Below are positions 1 through 9,376 of a stretch of DNA of 64,000 nt, one piece after another. This DNA is from Mucilaginibacter paludis DSM 18603 (GTDB taxonomy: Bacteria > Bacteroidota > Bacteroidia > Sphingobacteriales > Sphingobacteriaceae). A program made the translations under genes and the position numbers. Each line of letters opens with the position of its first letter. Within the stretch, counting starts at the first letter, position 1. The notes beneath the pieces are model-generated. The model had not been told where the DNA came from and searched no databases. It saw nothing but the letters and a program-made list of their open reading frames with translations. Location: assembly GCF_000166195.2 (NCBI RefSeq), contig NZ_CM001403.1:5970432-6034431 (forward strand), written 5' to 3'.

Positions 1-2
1 TC

Positions 3-161
3 AGCGGATCGGCTATAGCAAGGGACCTATTTGAAACCCTTACTGGAGACGAGTATATGAAGGAATTTTTAAAGGGAAAAAGCGTAAAGTTAAATGTTGG
101 AAAATCATTTATGCTAACCATTAAAACAAGTCATATCTCATCTTTTAAAACAGTAGTGTAA
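3..161 (+). CDS. C-terminal end of an unidentified protein (partial)
   Basis: An open frame enters from the left edge and stops with TAA at 159-161, giving about 52 residues. It starts SGSAIARDLFETL and ends HISSFKTVV. I recognise no family. The frame is read from the first complete codon at position 3, and the start lies outside the window. A terminator-like hairpin follows about 80 bases downstream, so this is probably the last gene of its transcription unit. Confidence 0.5.
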   Translation, partial: SGSAIARDLFETLTGDEYMKEFLKGKSVKLNVGKSFMLTIKTSHISSFKTVV

Positions 162-242
162 AATAAAATTGAGCAATACATACCGGAAATTGCCGGGTTT
201 ACTTGTAAAGAAATAGAATGCAGCGGAGGTGACTTTGTTGTT

Positions 243-276
243 AAAAAGCCGGCTCAGCAAATGTACCGGCTTTTTT
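243..276 (+). terminator. Rho-independent terminator
   Basis: The arms AAAAAGCCGG (243-252) and CCGGCTTTTTT (266-276) form a GC-core stem with a 13-base loop, and the distal arm is T-rich. The hairpin separates the partial upstream gene from the response regulator at 411. The A-rich left arm means it could also act on the minus strand. Confidence 0.7.
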
Positions 277-410
277 GTGTAGCGATAGGAAGTTTTTCTG
301 GAACAAACAAACCGCTAAATTGAATTAATTGGCCAATGTTTGGTACTGCTTCTTTTATCCACGCATCCGTCGTTAAATAAAATGCATATTTGTATAAATA
401 GACCACAAAA

Positions 411-1091
411 ATGAACCGTATTTGTCTGATTGAGGATGAGCACAAGGTAGCTGCGTTTATAAAAAACGGGCTTGAAGAGCACGAGTATCTGGTAAATGTT
501 GCTACCGATGGCGCGCGCGGCATTGAGCTGATAGAAAATAATAACTACGATTTATTGATATTGGATATTATGCTGCCTGTTGTTAGCGGTATAGATGTTT
601 GTAAACACGTAAGGGCCACAAATCCGCATATCCCTATCCTGATGCTTACCGCACTGGGTGCCGTTGATGATAAGGTGGCGGGCTTAAAAGCCGGGGCTGA
701 TGATTACCTGGTGAAGCCTTTTCACTTTATTGAGCTGCTGGCCCGTATAGAAGCATTGTTGCGCCGCCAAACCATGGAGAAGGTTGATGCCGAAATATTG
801 AAGTTTGACGATCTGGAATTGGATACCTCGGGTAAAACGGCCACGCGCGCCGGTAAAACTATTGTGTTAACGGCCAAGGAGTATGCTTTGCTTGAGCTAT
901 TTATGCGCAACCAGGGCAAAATACTAACCCGGCAGTATATTGCCGAAAGGGTATGGGGCATTGGCTTTGATACTGGTACCAATTTTATTGATGTTTACAT
1001 GAGCTTTTTGCGCAACAAAATAGAAAAAGGCTTTGATGGCAAATTGTTGCATACCGCTATAGGTATGGGTTATGTTTTGAAAAAGGCATGA
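411..1091 (+). CDS. OmpR/PhoB-family response regulator
   Basis: This 226-residue DNA-binding response regulator has a receiver domain at about residues 3-115 and a winged-helix DNA-binding domain at about 128-226. The receiver shows the acidic pair E8/D9, phospho-acceptor D52 (LDIMLP), T80 and K102 in the VKPF motif, so all catalytic positions are present. Its stop overlaps the start of the histidine kinase (ATGA), which indicates translational coupling. The heavy-metal RND efflux operon follows about 190 bases after the kinase, so by analogy with CusRS/CzcRS the pair probably senses a metal and controls that operon. This is inferred from gene order. Which metal is sensed cannot be told from the sequence. 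Confidence 0.93.
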   Translation: MNRICLIEDEHKVAAFIKNGLEEHEYLVNVATDGARGIELIENNNYDLLILDIMLPVVSGIDVCKHVRATNPHIPILMLTALGAVDDKVAGLKAGADDYLVKPFHFIELLARIEALLRRQTMEKVDAEILKFDDLELDTSGKTATRAGKTIVLTAKEYALLELFMRNQGKILTRQYIAERVWGIGFDTGTNFIDVYMSFLRNKIEKGFDGKLLHTAIGMGYVLKKA

Positions 1092-2449
1092 AAATAAAAA
1101 CCCGGCTCTCTTTATATTTTACGTCGCTCAGCATCATTATTTTGCTTATCGGCATAGGGTCGGTTTACCTTTCTATACTGGGTATTTTACGTGCCGAATT
1201 TTTTAGCCGGCTTAAAGACCGGGCCACCGTAGCCGCCCAGCTATACCTAAAGGCCGATGAAATATCGCAAGACTCGTTGGCTATTATACGCGGGCAATAC
1301 CTGGAGAAGATACCTACCGAGGTGATCCGGATTTATAACTCAAAAAACAAGGCCACCTTTATACCCGAAAAGGAACCCCATTGGGATGAACGGGTGGTTG
1401 AAAGGGTGCGCCATAACGGCTACCTGCAATACATGAATGGCGGCAGGCAGGTAGTAGGCTTGTTTTTTAGAGATAACCAGGGCGATTTTGTGGTACTGGC
1501 ATCTGCGCAGGATATGGCTACAGATATTAGGATGCGCAACCTGTTAGGGATTATGAGCATCATATTTTTGGTGATCATTGTTTTGTGTTTTTTGATGGGG
1601 CGATGGGTAGCCGATAGCCTGCTGTACCCTATTAATCAGGTTATCAGCCGGATGAAGATCATCAGGGCCAGTAACCTGAACATGCGTGTTGACGAGGGGA
1701 AAGGCAACGACGAGATCAGCCTGTTGGCTCGTAACTTTAATAACCTGCTTGAGCACCTTGAAAACGCTTTTGAGCTGCAAAAAACCTTTGTAGCAAACGC
1801 TTCGCACGAGCTGCGCACCCCTATAACAAGCATCATCGGCGAAGCCGAAATAGCCCTGGTTAAAGAGCGTGAACCGGCGGAATACCAACGGGTTTTAAGA
1901 TCGGTACTGTTTGACTCGGAACGGCTCGGAAACACCATAACCGGTTTGCTTGAACTGGCCGAAATTGATATGGACTTTTCAAGAGCCACCTTAACACCCG
2001 TGCGGATAGACGAAATATTATGGGAGCTATGGGCTTACTGGAACGAAAAGCTGGCATTAAACTTATTACAGGTTGAAATAGATAATGTGATTGATGATGA
2101 GCGCTCGGTGATTGTTAATTGTAATAAATCGCTGATGTACATTGCATTGAATAACCTTATTTCAAACGCCTTTAAGTTTTCAAACAACCAACCGGTAAAG
2201 TGCATATTACGGACTGCTAAAAATCAACTGAATATTGATATTATAGACAATGGCCTTGGCATCAGCACAGAGGAGCTGGGTAATCTTTTTAAACCATTTT
2301 ACAGGGCCTCAAACGTAGCCGATATTCCGGGGCACGGCCTCGGGTTATATATTACCAACAGTATCGTTTCGCTGTATATGGGCAGTTTATCTATCAAAGC
2401 TAATGGTGGTGGTGGCACCGTATTTTCCATCCAATTCCCTGTAGAATAA
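1088..2449 (+). CDS. Sensor histidine kinase (HAMP, HisKA, HATPase_c)
   Basis: This 453-residue inner-membrane sensor kinase has a membrane segment near residues 10-33 and a periplasmic sensor region of about 115 residues. A second membrane segment lies at about 152-174, followed by a HAMP linker to about 228. The HisKA box NASHELRTP carries the phosphorylated H240. The C-terminal ATP-binding domain has an N box (NNLISNAFKFS), a G1 box (DNGLG) and a G2 box (GHGLGLYI). All catalytic motifs are intact. The start overlaps the response regulator stop by four bases. The periplasmic domain shows no obvious metal-binding cluster, so the role in metal sensing rests on the adjacent efflux genes. Confidence 0.93.
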   Translation: MKIKTRLSLYFTSLSIIILLIGIGSVYLSILGILRAEFFSRLKDRATVAAQLYLKADEISQDSLAIIRGQYLEKIPTEVIRIYNSKNKATFIPEKEPHWDERVVERVRHNGYLQYMNGGRQVVGLFFRDNQGDFVVLASAQDMATDIRMRNLLGIMSIIFLVIIVLCFLMGRWVADSLLYPINQVISRMKIIRASNLNMRVDEGKGNDEISLLARNFNNLLEHLENAFELQKTFVANASHELRTPITSIIGEAEIALVKEREPAEYQRVLRSVLFDSERLGNTITGLLELAEIDMDFSRATLTPVRIDEILWELWAYWNEKLALNLLQVEIDNVIDDERSVIVNCNKSLMYIALNNLISNAFKFSNNQPVKCILRTAKNQLNIDIIDNGLGISTEELGNLFKPFYRASNVADIPGHGLGLYITNSIVSLYMGSLSIKANGGGGTVFSIQFPVE

Positions 2450-2499
2450 ATTTAATCTCCTTTTAATCCTTGTTTAACGACGTTCTTCCGTTTTGCGCG

Positions 2500-2507
2500 T
2501 AGCTTTG
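2500..2507 (+). promoter_or_regulatory. Possible Bacteroidota -7 promoter element
   Basis: TAGCTTTG fits the TAnnTTTG -7 consensus of Bacteroidota. It lies about 130 bases before the TolC-family gene. No convincing TTTG -33 element stands at the usual spacing, so the call is weak. If it is used, the hairpin at 2574-2619 would be part of the efflux mRNA leader. Confidence 0.3.
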
Positions 2508-2573
2508 CTTTACATAAAAACAAAGCAATCTTAATAAAATTAATACCTAATTAATTTAAAGTTGATGAGAGAG

Positions 2574-2619
2574 GATCGGTGGCATTCACACCGTGTAGCC
2601 GGTCCGATCTTTTTTTTTT
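2574..2619 (+). terminator. Intrinsic terminator or attenuator before the efflux operon
   Basis: GATCGG (2574-2579) pairs with CCGATC (2604-2609), with a GC-rich interior, and a run of about ten T follows. It is a canonical intrinsic terminator shape. The run ends only about 18 bases before the ATG of the TolC-family gene. It either ends the two-component transcript or, if the operon promoter lies upstream (candidate at 2500), acts as a leader attenuator. Confidence 0.65.
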
Positions 2620-2637
2620 GTTACATCCTAAAACTAT

Positions 2638-3903
2638 ATGAATAAACTCCGTAGCAGTATGCTTTTGACGGCATCGTTAATAGGTTTTGCATTAACCGCC
2701 CGATGCCAGACAGATACTTTACATCTTGATTTTAAACAGGCAGAAGGCCTGTTTCTAAAAAATAACCTGAGCTTATTGGCTCAAAAGTATAATGTTGAGG
2801 CCACACAGGCCTTAATACAACAGGCTAAATTATGGGATAACCCAACCCTGAGTACCGACCAAAATATTCACGATGGTAACGGTAAATTTTTCGACCACAG
2901 CAATGGCAACGGCCAGTTATATGCCCAGCTAACCCAGTTATTTAAAACCGCAGGTAAAAGAGGTAAAGAAATACAGGTTGCCAAGGACGATGCGCAAATT
3001 CAACAAGCCGAATTTAATGATCTGCTGCGCAACCTGCATTATAATTTATTGCTTGATTTTGCCCAGCTATCCAACCTGATAGAGCAAAGTAAAATATACA
3101 CCGGCGAAATCAGTTCGGTTAATAATTTAATTTCGGGTGTAAGCAAATCGTACGATGTTGGTAACTCGTCGTTAAAAGATGTGATCAGGCTGAAGGCCCT
3201 GCTTTATGGTTTGGAGAACGATCTGGTTGAAAACAGCCGCCAGCTAAATGATTTGCAAAGCCAGTTAAAAACCCTGCTTGCTACCAGTCAGAATGCCTAT
3301 ATCGTTCCGCAGATGGAAACCAGGATAAGCGACCAGCCCCTGGATGCCAACGCACTGATAGAAAAGGCCAAAGCCAACCGGGGCGACTACCTGAGCAACC
3401 AGTACCAGTATAACCAGGCCGGGCATAAATTAGCGCTGCAAAAGGCTTTGGCCGTTCCGGATGTAACCGTTGGTGTGGAGTACGACCAGCATAGCAGCTA
3501 CGCGCCCAATTATGTGGGTTTAACCGTAGGCCTGCCTTTGCCTTTATTTAACCGCAACCAGGGTAATATCAAATCGGCAAAATCAACCATCCAAAGCCTG
3601 CAGGCCACCTATAAAAACAGCGAGATGCAGTTGAATAATGATGTGGTATCGGCCATACAGCAATACCATTTAAGTACGCAGCTGTTATCAAAAAACGAAA
3701 CCGATTTTTACCAGCAATACGACAACCTGTTTAACAATATGTTTAAGGCCTATAAACAGCGCCAGTTGAGCCTGGTAGAGTTTATCGATTTTTTCGACTC
3801 GTATAAGGATACCAAGCTGAAGGTGATCAATCAGCAATACAACCTCCAAAAAGCTATCGCCGATCTTAATTTCAGCGTAGGCGCTACTGTAATTAATCCA
3901 TAA
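2638..3903 (+). CDS. TolC-family outer-membrane efflux protein (CzcC/CusC type)
   Basis: This 421-residue outer-membrane channel subunit belongs to a tripartite metal efflux pump. An N-terminal signal peptide is visible (hydrophobic stretch near residues 8-22, then ARCQ). The rest is rich in long Gln/Ala/Asn heptad-like helices (around 40-110 and 130-215, repeated in the second half), as expected for the two OEP repeats that form the alpha-helical tunnel. The length fits the family. It is the first gene of an operon with the adaptor (25 bases downstream) and the RND pump. CzcC-like is the best label from operon context, and the exact substrate is unknown. Confidence 0.9.
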   Translation: MNKLRSSMLLTASLIGFALTARCQTDTLHLDFKQAEGLFLKNNLSLLAQKYNVEATQALIQQAKLWDNPTLSTDQNIHDGNGKFFDHSNGNGQLYAQLTQLFKTAGKRGKEIQVAKDDAQIQQAEFNDLLRNLHYNLLLDFAQLSNLIEQSKIYTGEISSVNNLISGVSKSYDVGNSSLKDVIRLKALLYGLENDLVENSRQLNDLQSQLKTLLATSQNAYIVPQMETRISDQPLDANALIEKAKANRGDYLSNQYQYNQAGHKLALQKALAVPDVTVGVEYDQHSSYAPNYVGLTVGLPLPLFNRNQGNIKSAKSTIQSLQATYKNSEMQLNNDVVSAIQQYHLSTQLLSKNETDFYQQYDNLFNNMFKAYKQRQLSLVEFIDFFDSYKDTKLKVINQQYNLQKAIADLNFSVGATVINP

Positions 3904-3928
3904 TAAATTTAATATTTTATATATAGAA

Positions 3929-5026
3929 ATGAAAAGAGAAGCAATTATTGTCGGTCTCTCAGCAATCATATTTTTAGCTGCCTGCAAAGAACAAAAAAAG
4001 CCGGATACGGAAAATAAACAGGTATGCATAACCGATTCGTTGGCTAAAATTATCACGATGGATACCGTTAAAATGTCCACCGTGAAGGATGAGCTATCTC
4101 TATCCGGCCAGGTCTCTTTTGATGATAACCATGTGGTTAAAATTTATCCCTTCTCGAGCGGACAAGTGGTTGATGTAAAGGTTTCGCTGGGCGATAGGGT
4201 AAGCCAGGGCCAAACGTTGGCCACTATTAAAAGTGCCGATGTGGCGGGTAATTATTCCGACTTATCGTCAGCAAAATCTGATGTTTCCATCACCAAACGC
4301 CAACTGGCCCAAACCGAATATTTGTATAAAAGCGGTATTGCCAGCGAAAGGGATTATACCGAGGCGCAGGAAAACTATAACAAGGCCTTAGCTGCCAACC
4401 GCAAAATAGAGCAACAGATCAGCATCAACGGCCACGGTAGTACCAATGCCAGCGGCCAGTATGTAATTAAGGCGCCAACCAGCGGTTATATTGTGGAGCG
4501 TACTGCCAATCCGGGTAGCTTTATCCGCCAGGATAATGCGGCATCGTTGTTTACCATATCCGATATGAAGGATGTATGGATCTGGGCCAACGTATTTGAA
4601 TCTGACATTGCCAAAGTAAAAAAGGGCTACGATGCCAAAGTAACCACGCTTGCCTATCCCGACAAGGTTTTTAGCGGAAAAGTAAATGATGTAAGCTCGG
4701 TGCTGGATCCTGAAAACAAGGTAATGAAGGTTAAAATCACCTTGCCCAATAAGGATATGTTGTTAAAACCCGAGATGTTTACCAATGTAGTGATCACCAA
4801 TACCGAAGGAAAGCAATCGGTAGCTATACCTGCTGCCGCGGTTATTTTTGATAGCAGTAAAAACTATGTAGTGGTGTATAAGGATAAATGCCACCTTGAA
4901 ATAAGGGAAGTAAGCGTAATTAAAACCGTGGATAGCACCACTTATATTGCTTCGGGCTTAAAGCCGGGCGAAATATTGATCTCAAAAAATCAATTGCTTT
5001 TATATAACGCTTTGGCGGGCGAGTAA
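3929..5026 (+). CDS. Efflux RND periplasmic adaptor (CzcB/CusB-like lipoprotein)
   Basis: This 365-residue membrane-fusion protein links the RND pump to the outer-membrane channel. The N-terminus carries a lipobox ending at C19 (FLAAC), so it is probably lipid-anchored. A barrel-sandwich/lipoyl-like half motif (SSGQVVDVKVSLGD) lies near residues 73-87. A helical hairpin covers about 100-170, the second lipoyl half about 180-205, and a beta-barrel domain follows. No N-terminal His- or Met-rich metal-binding extension like that of some CusB proteins is seen. It sits between the channel and pump genes. Confidence 0.9.
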   Translation: MKREAIIVGLSAIIFLAACKEQKKPDTENKQVCITDSLAKIITMDTVKMSTVKDELSLSGQVSFDDNHVVKIYPFSSGQVVDVKVSLGDRVSQGQTLATIKSADVAGNYSDLSSAKSDVSITKRQLAQTEYLYKSGIASERDYTEAQENYNKALAANRKIEQQISINGHGSTNASGQYVIKAPTSGYIVERTANPGSFIRQDNAASLFTISDMKDVWIWANVFESDIAKVKKGYDAKVTTLAYPDKVFSGKVNDVSSVLDPENKVMKVKITLPNKDMLLKPEMFTNVVITNTEGKQSVAIPAAAVIFDSSKNYVVVYKDKCHLEIREVSVIKTVDSTTYIASGLKPGEILISKNQLLLYNALAGE

Positions 5027-5095
5027 TCGATACAGCCTTTAAGCTATAATTTACGATTTTAACAATCAATCCCAATAACCTGAAAGGGTAGTGAT

Positions 5096-8000
5096 ATGAA
5101 TAAATTCATTAAAAATATAATATACTTCTCATTAAAGCACCGTTATTTTGTGTTTTTTTTAACCGGTGTTTTGGTAGTTCTGGGTATTTGGAGCTATAGT
5201 AATACACCCATCGAAACCTTTCCGGATGTAACCAATACTCAGATCATCATTATAGCCCAATGGCCCGGAAGAAGTGCCGAAGAGGTTGAAAAGATGATCA
5301 CTATCCCGATGGAAACGGTGCTAAACTCGGTGCAAAAAAAGGCTAACCTGCGTACTACCTCATCCTTCGGCTTATCTTACGTACGGATTATTTTTGACGA
5401 CGATGTGGACGATGCTTTTGCGCGCCAGCAGGTTTTAAGCCGTTTAAGTAATGCCGATTTACCCGATGGCGTGAAGCCCGAAGTTGAGCCCCCTTACGGC
5501 CCAACCGGCGAAATTTTCAGGTATACCATTAAAAGCAAAACCAAATCGATCCATGAGCTTACCGCCATCCAGGATTGGGTGCTTGACCGTCAGTTTAAGT
5601 CGATCCCTGGTGTGGCCGACGTGAATAGCTTTGGCGGCGAAGAAAAGGATTACGAAGTAAGCGTAAACCCCGCCTTGCTGCAAAAGTATGGCTTGACATC
5701 GCTGGATGTTTATAATGCCATTAACCGCAGTAATATTAACGTTGGTGGCGATGTGATTGAAAAAAACGACCAGGCCTATGTAGTGCGCGGTATCGGCTTG
5801 ATCAATAATATTGCCGAGATAGAAAACATCATTATTAAAAATGTAAACAACGTACCTATCCTGGCCAAAGATATTGCCCATATTAAAGAGAGCGGTTTAC
5901 CAAGGCTGGGCCAGGTTGGGCGCGATAAAAATAACGATGCCATTGAAGGTATTGTAGTGATGCGCAAAGGCGAAAATCCGTCCGAGGTATTGAAGCTGAT
6001 TCAGGATAAGGTAAAGGAGCTAAACAGCCAGATATTACCCAAAGATGTAAAACTGGATGTATTTTACGACCGCACCACCTTGATGGATTATGCGACCGAA
6101 ACGGTTATTCATAATTTGATTGAAGGGATTGTTTTGGTTACCGTTATCGTGATGCTTTTTATGGCCGACTGGCGCACTACCTTAACTGTGGCCATCATTA
6201 TCCCGCTCGCCTTGCTATTTGCATTTATCTGCCTCAGGTTAAAAGGCATGAGCGCCAATTTATTATCGATGGGCGCGGTGGATTTCGGGATTATTATCGA
6301 TGGGGCAGTGGTAATGGTTGAAGGGATCTTTGTGGCTTTGGATCACCGGGCCAAAGAAGTAGGGATGGAGAAGTTTAATAAGCTGGCCAAACTGGGCTTG
6401 TTTAAAAACGTAGGTGCCGAAATGGGTAAGCCCATCTTCTTTTCAAAAATGATTATTTTAACCTGCCTGGTGCCCATATTCGCGTTCCAAAAGGTTGAGG
6501 GTAAAATGTTCTCGCCACTGGCTTACACGCTCGGCTTTGCTTTATTGGGCGCTTTAATTTTAACCTTAACGCTGGTGCCTGCCTTATCGAGCATTCTGCT
6601 TAGTAAAAACGTAAAAGAAAAACATAACCCGGTAGTTAACTTTTTTGAGCGTGGTATTGGACGCATGTTTAATTTTACCTATAAAAATCAAAAACTGAGC
6701 CTGCTGGTTTCTATCGCGGTAATGGCTTGCACATTTTTCTCAGTTACTTTTTTAGGAACCGAATTTTTGCCGCAGTTAAATGAGGGTGCACTTTGGGTAA
6801 CTGCCCAACTGCCCATGAGTACATCGCTCGAAAGCTCGGTGAATACCACTAATAAAATGCGGCAAATATTAGCCACCTTCCCCGAGGTGCGCCAAACTCT
6901 GTCGCAAGTGGGACGTACCAATGACGGTACCGACCCTAAGGGCTTTTTTAACGTACAGATCCAGGTTGATCTGCTACCGAAAAAAGAATGGAAGCGGAAT
7001 ATTACCCAGGAAGAGCTCATTGCAGAAATGGATAAAAAGCTAAGCCAGTTTCCGGGAATTATCTATAACTACTCGCAGCCAATTATTGATAACGTTGCCG
7101 AAGCTGTGGCGGGAGTTCCGGCATCGATGGCTGTAAAAATATTCGGCCCCGATTTTAAAACGCTGGATACTAAGGCCGATTCGGTGATGAACGTGCTTAA
7201 AGGCATCCAGGGGGTTGAGGATTTAGGTATATTGCGTAATTTGGGCCAACCCGAGTTCCGGATAGAGCTTAACCAGGCTAAAATGGCCTTGTACGGTGTG
7301 TCAACCAGCGATGCCAACTCGGTTATTGAACTGGCCATAGGCGGTAAAGCAGCTACACAGCTTTACGAAGGCGAGCGTAAGTTTGATATCAGGGTGAGGT
7401 ACCAGGAGAATTATCGTAACACCCAGCAAAAAATTGAAAACCTGATGGTGCCAACTTTAAACGGTGCCAAAATAGCGATCAAAGAAATTGCAGATATTAC
7501 CCAGTTAACCGGGCCCGCCTTTATTTACCGGGATAATAACATGCGCTACATTGCAGTGAAGTTCTCGGTACGTGGCCGCGATTTGGGCAGCACCATTGCC
7601 GAGGCACAGCAAAAAGTAAATAAAGCGGTAAAGCTCGATCAAGGTTATTCGTTTACCTGGAACGGCGAATTTGAAAACCAGATCCGCGCCTCCAAAACGC
7701 TGTCGCGCGTAGTGCCTATCTGTTTGCTTGTCATCTTCCTGATCTTGTTTACCATGTTCGGGAACGGGAAAGATGCCTTCCTGGTTATCCTCAACGTACC
7801 TTTCGCGTTAATAGGTGGTATCCTGGCCCTGCATATCACCAACATGAACTTCAGCATCTCGGCAGGTATTGGTTTTATCGCTTTGTTTGGGGTTTGTATC
7901 CAAAACGGCGTTATCCTGATTTCGGTGTTTAAGAAAAATATTGAAGAAGGCAAGCATCTCGACGAAGCTATTCTGACCGGTGTAATATCGCGCGTGCGCC

Positions 8001-8236
8001 CGGTTGTGATGACGGCCTTAATGGCGGCCATAGGTTTAATGCCGGCGGCCATATCAACAGGTATAGGCTCCGAAACGCAGAAACCACTGGCTATAGTAGT
8101 TATCGGGGGCTTGGTGACTTCAACCATACTTACGTTGTTGATTTTGCCGGTGATCTACGCCATGTTTTACAAGCTGATACACCGCAGGGAAAACCGTAAG
8201 CTGTTAAGCAAAATGGGGATGGTAAGTAAGCAATAA
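5096..8236 (+). CDS. CusA/CzcA-family heavy-metal efflux RND transporter
   Basis: This 1046-residue inner-membrane proton/metal antiporter has the usual RND plan: TM1 near residues 14-32, two large periplasmic loops and twelve expected TM helices. The HME-RND signature in TM4 is clear, with D396 (AVDFG), D402 and E409 spaced as the proton-relay residues of CzcA. The motif FPDVTNTQ after TM1 is also typical of this family. Together with the upstream adaptor and channel it should export divalent or monovalent metal ions from the periplasm and cytoplasm. Cu/Ag versus Zn/Co/Cd specificity cannot be decided by eye. A terminator follows at 8261. Confidence 0.95.
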   Translation: MNKFIKNIIYFSLKHRYFVFFLTGVLVVLGIWSYSNTPIETFPDVTNTQIIIIAQWPGRSAEEVEKMITIPMETVLNSVQKKANLRTTSSFGLSYVRIIFDDDVDDAFARQQVLSRLSNADLPDGVKPEVEPPYGPTGEIFRYTIKSKTKSIHELTAIQDWVLDRQFKSIPGVADVNSFGGEEKDYEVSVNPALLQKYGLTSLDVYNAINRSNINVGGDVIEKNDQAYVVRGIGLINNIAEIENIIIKNVNNVPILAKDIAHIKESGLPRLGQVGRDKNNDAIEGIVVMRKGENPSEVLKLIQDKVKELNSQILPKDVKLDVFYDRTTLMDYATETVIHNLIEGIVLVTVIVMLFMADWRTTLTVAIIIPLALLFAFICLRLKGMSANLLSMGAVDFGIIIDGAVVMVEGIFVALDHRAKEVGMEKFNKLAKLGLFKNVGAEMGKPIFFSKMIILTCLVPIFAFQKVEGKMFSPLAYTLGFALLGALILTLTLVPALSSILLSKNVKEKHNPVVNFFERGIGRMFNFTYKNQKLSLLVSIAVMACTFFSVTFLGTEFLPQLNEGALWVTAQLPMSTSLESSVNTTNKMRQILATFPEVRQTLSQVGRTNDGTDPKGFFNVQIQVDLLPKKEWKRNITQEELIAEMDKKLSQFPGIIYNYSQPIIDNVAEAVAGVPASMAVKIFGPDFKTLDTKADSVMNVLKGIQGVEDLGILRNLGQPEFRIELNQAKMALYGVSTSDANSVIELAIGGKAATQLYEGERKFDIRVRYQENYRNTQQKIENLMVPTLNGAKIAIKEIADITQLTGPAFIYRDNNMRYIAVKFSVRGRDLGSTIAEAQQKVNKAVKLDQGYSFTWNGEFENQIRASKTLSRVVPICLLVIFLILFTMFGNGKDAFLVILNVPFALIGGILALHITNMNFSISAGIGFIALFGVCIQNGVILISVFKKNIEEGKHLDEAILTGVISRVRPVVMTALMAAIGLMPAAISTGIGSETQKPLAIVVIGGLVTSTILTLLILPVIYAMFYKLIHRRENRKLLSKMGMVSKQ

Positions 8237-8260
8237 TATAGTTGTCAGTCCTTTTTTTAA

Positions 8261-8304
8261 AGGTGGTTAGTGCCGACTGTTCCGGTGTTAACCACCTTTT
8301 TTTG
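8261..8304 (+). terminator. Rho-independent terminator after the efflux operon
   Basis: AGGTGGTTA (8261-8269) pairs with TAACCACCT (8289-8297), with a 19-base loop, and is followed by a T run to about 8303. It ends the metal-efflux operon. The next gene converges from the minus strand and ends at 8351. Confidence 0.85.
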
Positions 8305-8350
8305 AGCCAAAAACCTGCTGTTTAAAAGGAGCCTTCTTTTTTAAAACAGG

Positions 8351-9247
8351 TTATTTCTTATACTGCGCTTTATAGTTAGACGGTGAAAGCCCCGTACATT
8401 TTTTAAACAGCCTCGAAAAATAATAAGGATCTTCAAACCCTAATTCGGCGCATATCTCCTTAATGCTCCGGCTGCTGAAATAAAGATACTCGCACGATTT
8501 ATGAACTTTAAGCTGGTTGAAATATTGTACCGGCGAATGCCCGGTTTTGATTTTGAAGAGCTTGCTGTAATGTGAAACTGATAAGTTTTGTTGCCTGGCC
8601 AGTTCTTCGATGCTAAAAAAATCATGAATGTTCTGTTTCATAAAAGCGATAGAACTGCTGATGGCGTCCATATCGTAAAAAGCTGGATTGGTTTCTTTGT
8701 TATAAACAAGCGATGCTATAAAGTGAAACAGACTAATGTTGGCAATCTCTAATTCACGGCTGTGATGGCTGTTCTCCAATATAGATATGATCTGGTTAAA
8801 CTCATCTATCCTTTTTTTATCGTAGGGGATGGGCCGTATATCCGGGCCATTTTTATCCGCGTATCGCTCGTATATCAGATCTGCATGTTCGCCAACAAAA
8901 TGTGCCCAGTAGATACTCCAGGGTTGGCTTTGATAGCTGCCATAATGGTGCGGCCTATTTTTAGGGATAATAAAATACGTATTAGGTGTAAGTTCATATC
9001 TGTTTGTTCCCATCTCAACATAACCGCTTCCTTCGGTGCAGTACAATAAAATATATTGGCTGCTACCCTCTTCGCGTTCCCTGTCGTGTAAGTGGGCAAG
9101 CGGGTAGTAACCCATCTCGGTGAGATGGAATTTACTGGTCAGTTCGTTTTTAGCTGCTTGCTTTTTAGTTAAGGCAGATAGTAATATGGTTTTTTGGCCA
9201 ACAAAACCTTCTTTAATCTTTTTAACGGATTCTTCCTTAGTATTCAT
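8351..9247 (-). CDS. AraC-family transcriptional regulator
   Basis: This 298-residue regulator has an N-terminal cupin-like AraC ligand-binding half at about residues 35-170 (motifs GSGYVEMG and IIPKNRPHHY). The C-terminal half at about 195-298 has two helix-turn-helix motifs; the AraC signature appears as SIKEICAELGFEDPYYFSRLF. It is transcribed divergently from the sugar symporter at 9419 and is probably its regulator. Two direct repeats in the shared intergenic region (9329-9360) have the spacing expected for an AraC dimer. The inducer is presumably a sugar and is not known. Confidence 0.92.
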   Translation of the reverse strand: MNTKEESVKKIKEGFVGQKTILLSALTKKQAAKNELTSKFHLTEMGYYPLAHLHDREREEGSSQYILLYCTEGSGYVEMGTNRYELTPNTYFIIPKNRPHHYGSYQSQPWSIYWAHFVGEHADLIYERYADKNGPDIRPIPYDKKRIDEFNQIISILENSHHSRELEIANISLFHFIASLVYNKETNPAFYDMDAISSSIAFMKQNIHDFFSIEELARQQNLSVSHYSKLFKIKTGHSPVQYFNQLKVHKSCEYLYFSSRSIKEICAELGFEDPYYFSRLFKKCTGLSPSNYKAQYKK

Positions 9248-9328
9248 TGTAAAAACGAGTAGTTAAAATGCCGTAATATAATCTATCTTTTTGGGTTTTA
9301 TGAAGTTTATTCAAAGTTTGCAGCATAA

Positions 9329-9360
9329 TATTGTCCATTAATGATGGTATATTGTCCATT
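9329..9360 (+). promoter_or_regulatory. Direct-repeat operator candidate for the AraC regulator
   Basis: The 11-mer TATTGTCCATT occurs twice, at 9329-9339 and 9350-9360, exactly 21 bases apart (two helical turns). Same-face tandem half-sites at about 21-bp spacing are typical of AraC-family binding. It lies between the AraC gene (start 9247, minus) and the symporter (start 9419, plus). Binding itself is inferred. Confidence 0.65.
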
Positions 9361-9376
9361 TCTATCAGGCTGGTCA

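Noticed and set aside
162..340. Continuation of the first partial frame after its TAA with further open codons
   Set aside because: It lacks a start codon, passes through the terminator hairpin and does not resemble the preceding protein, so I ended the gene at 161.
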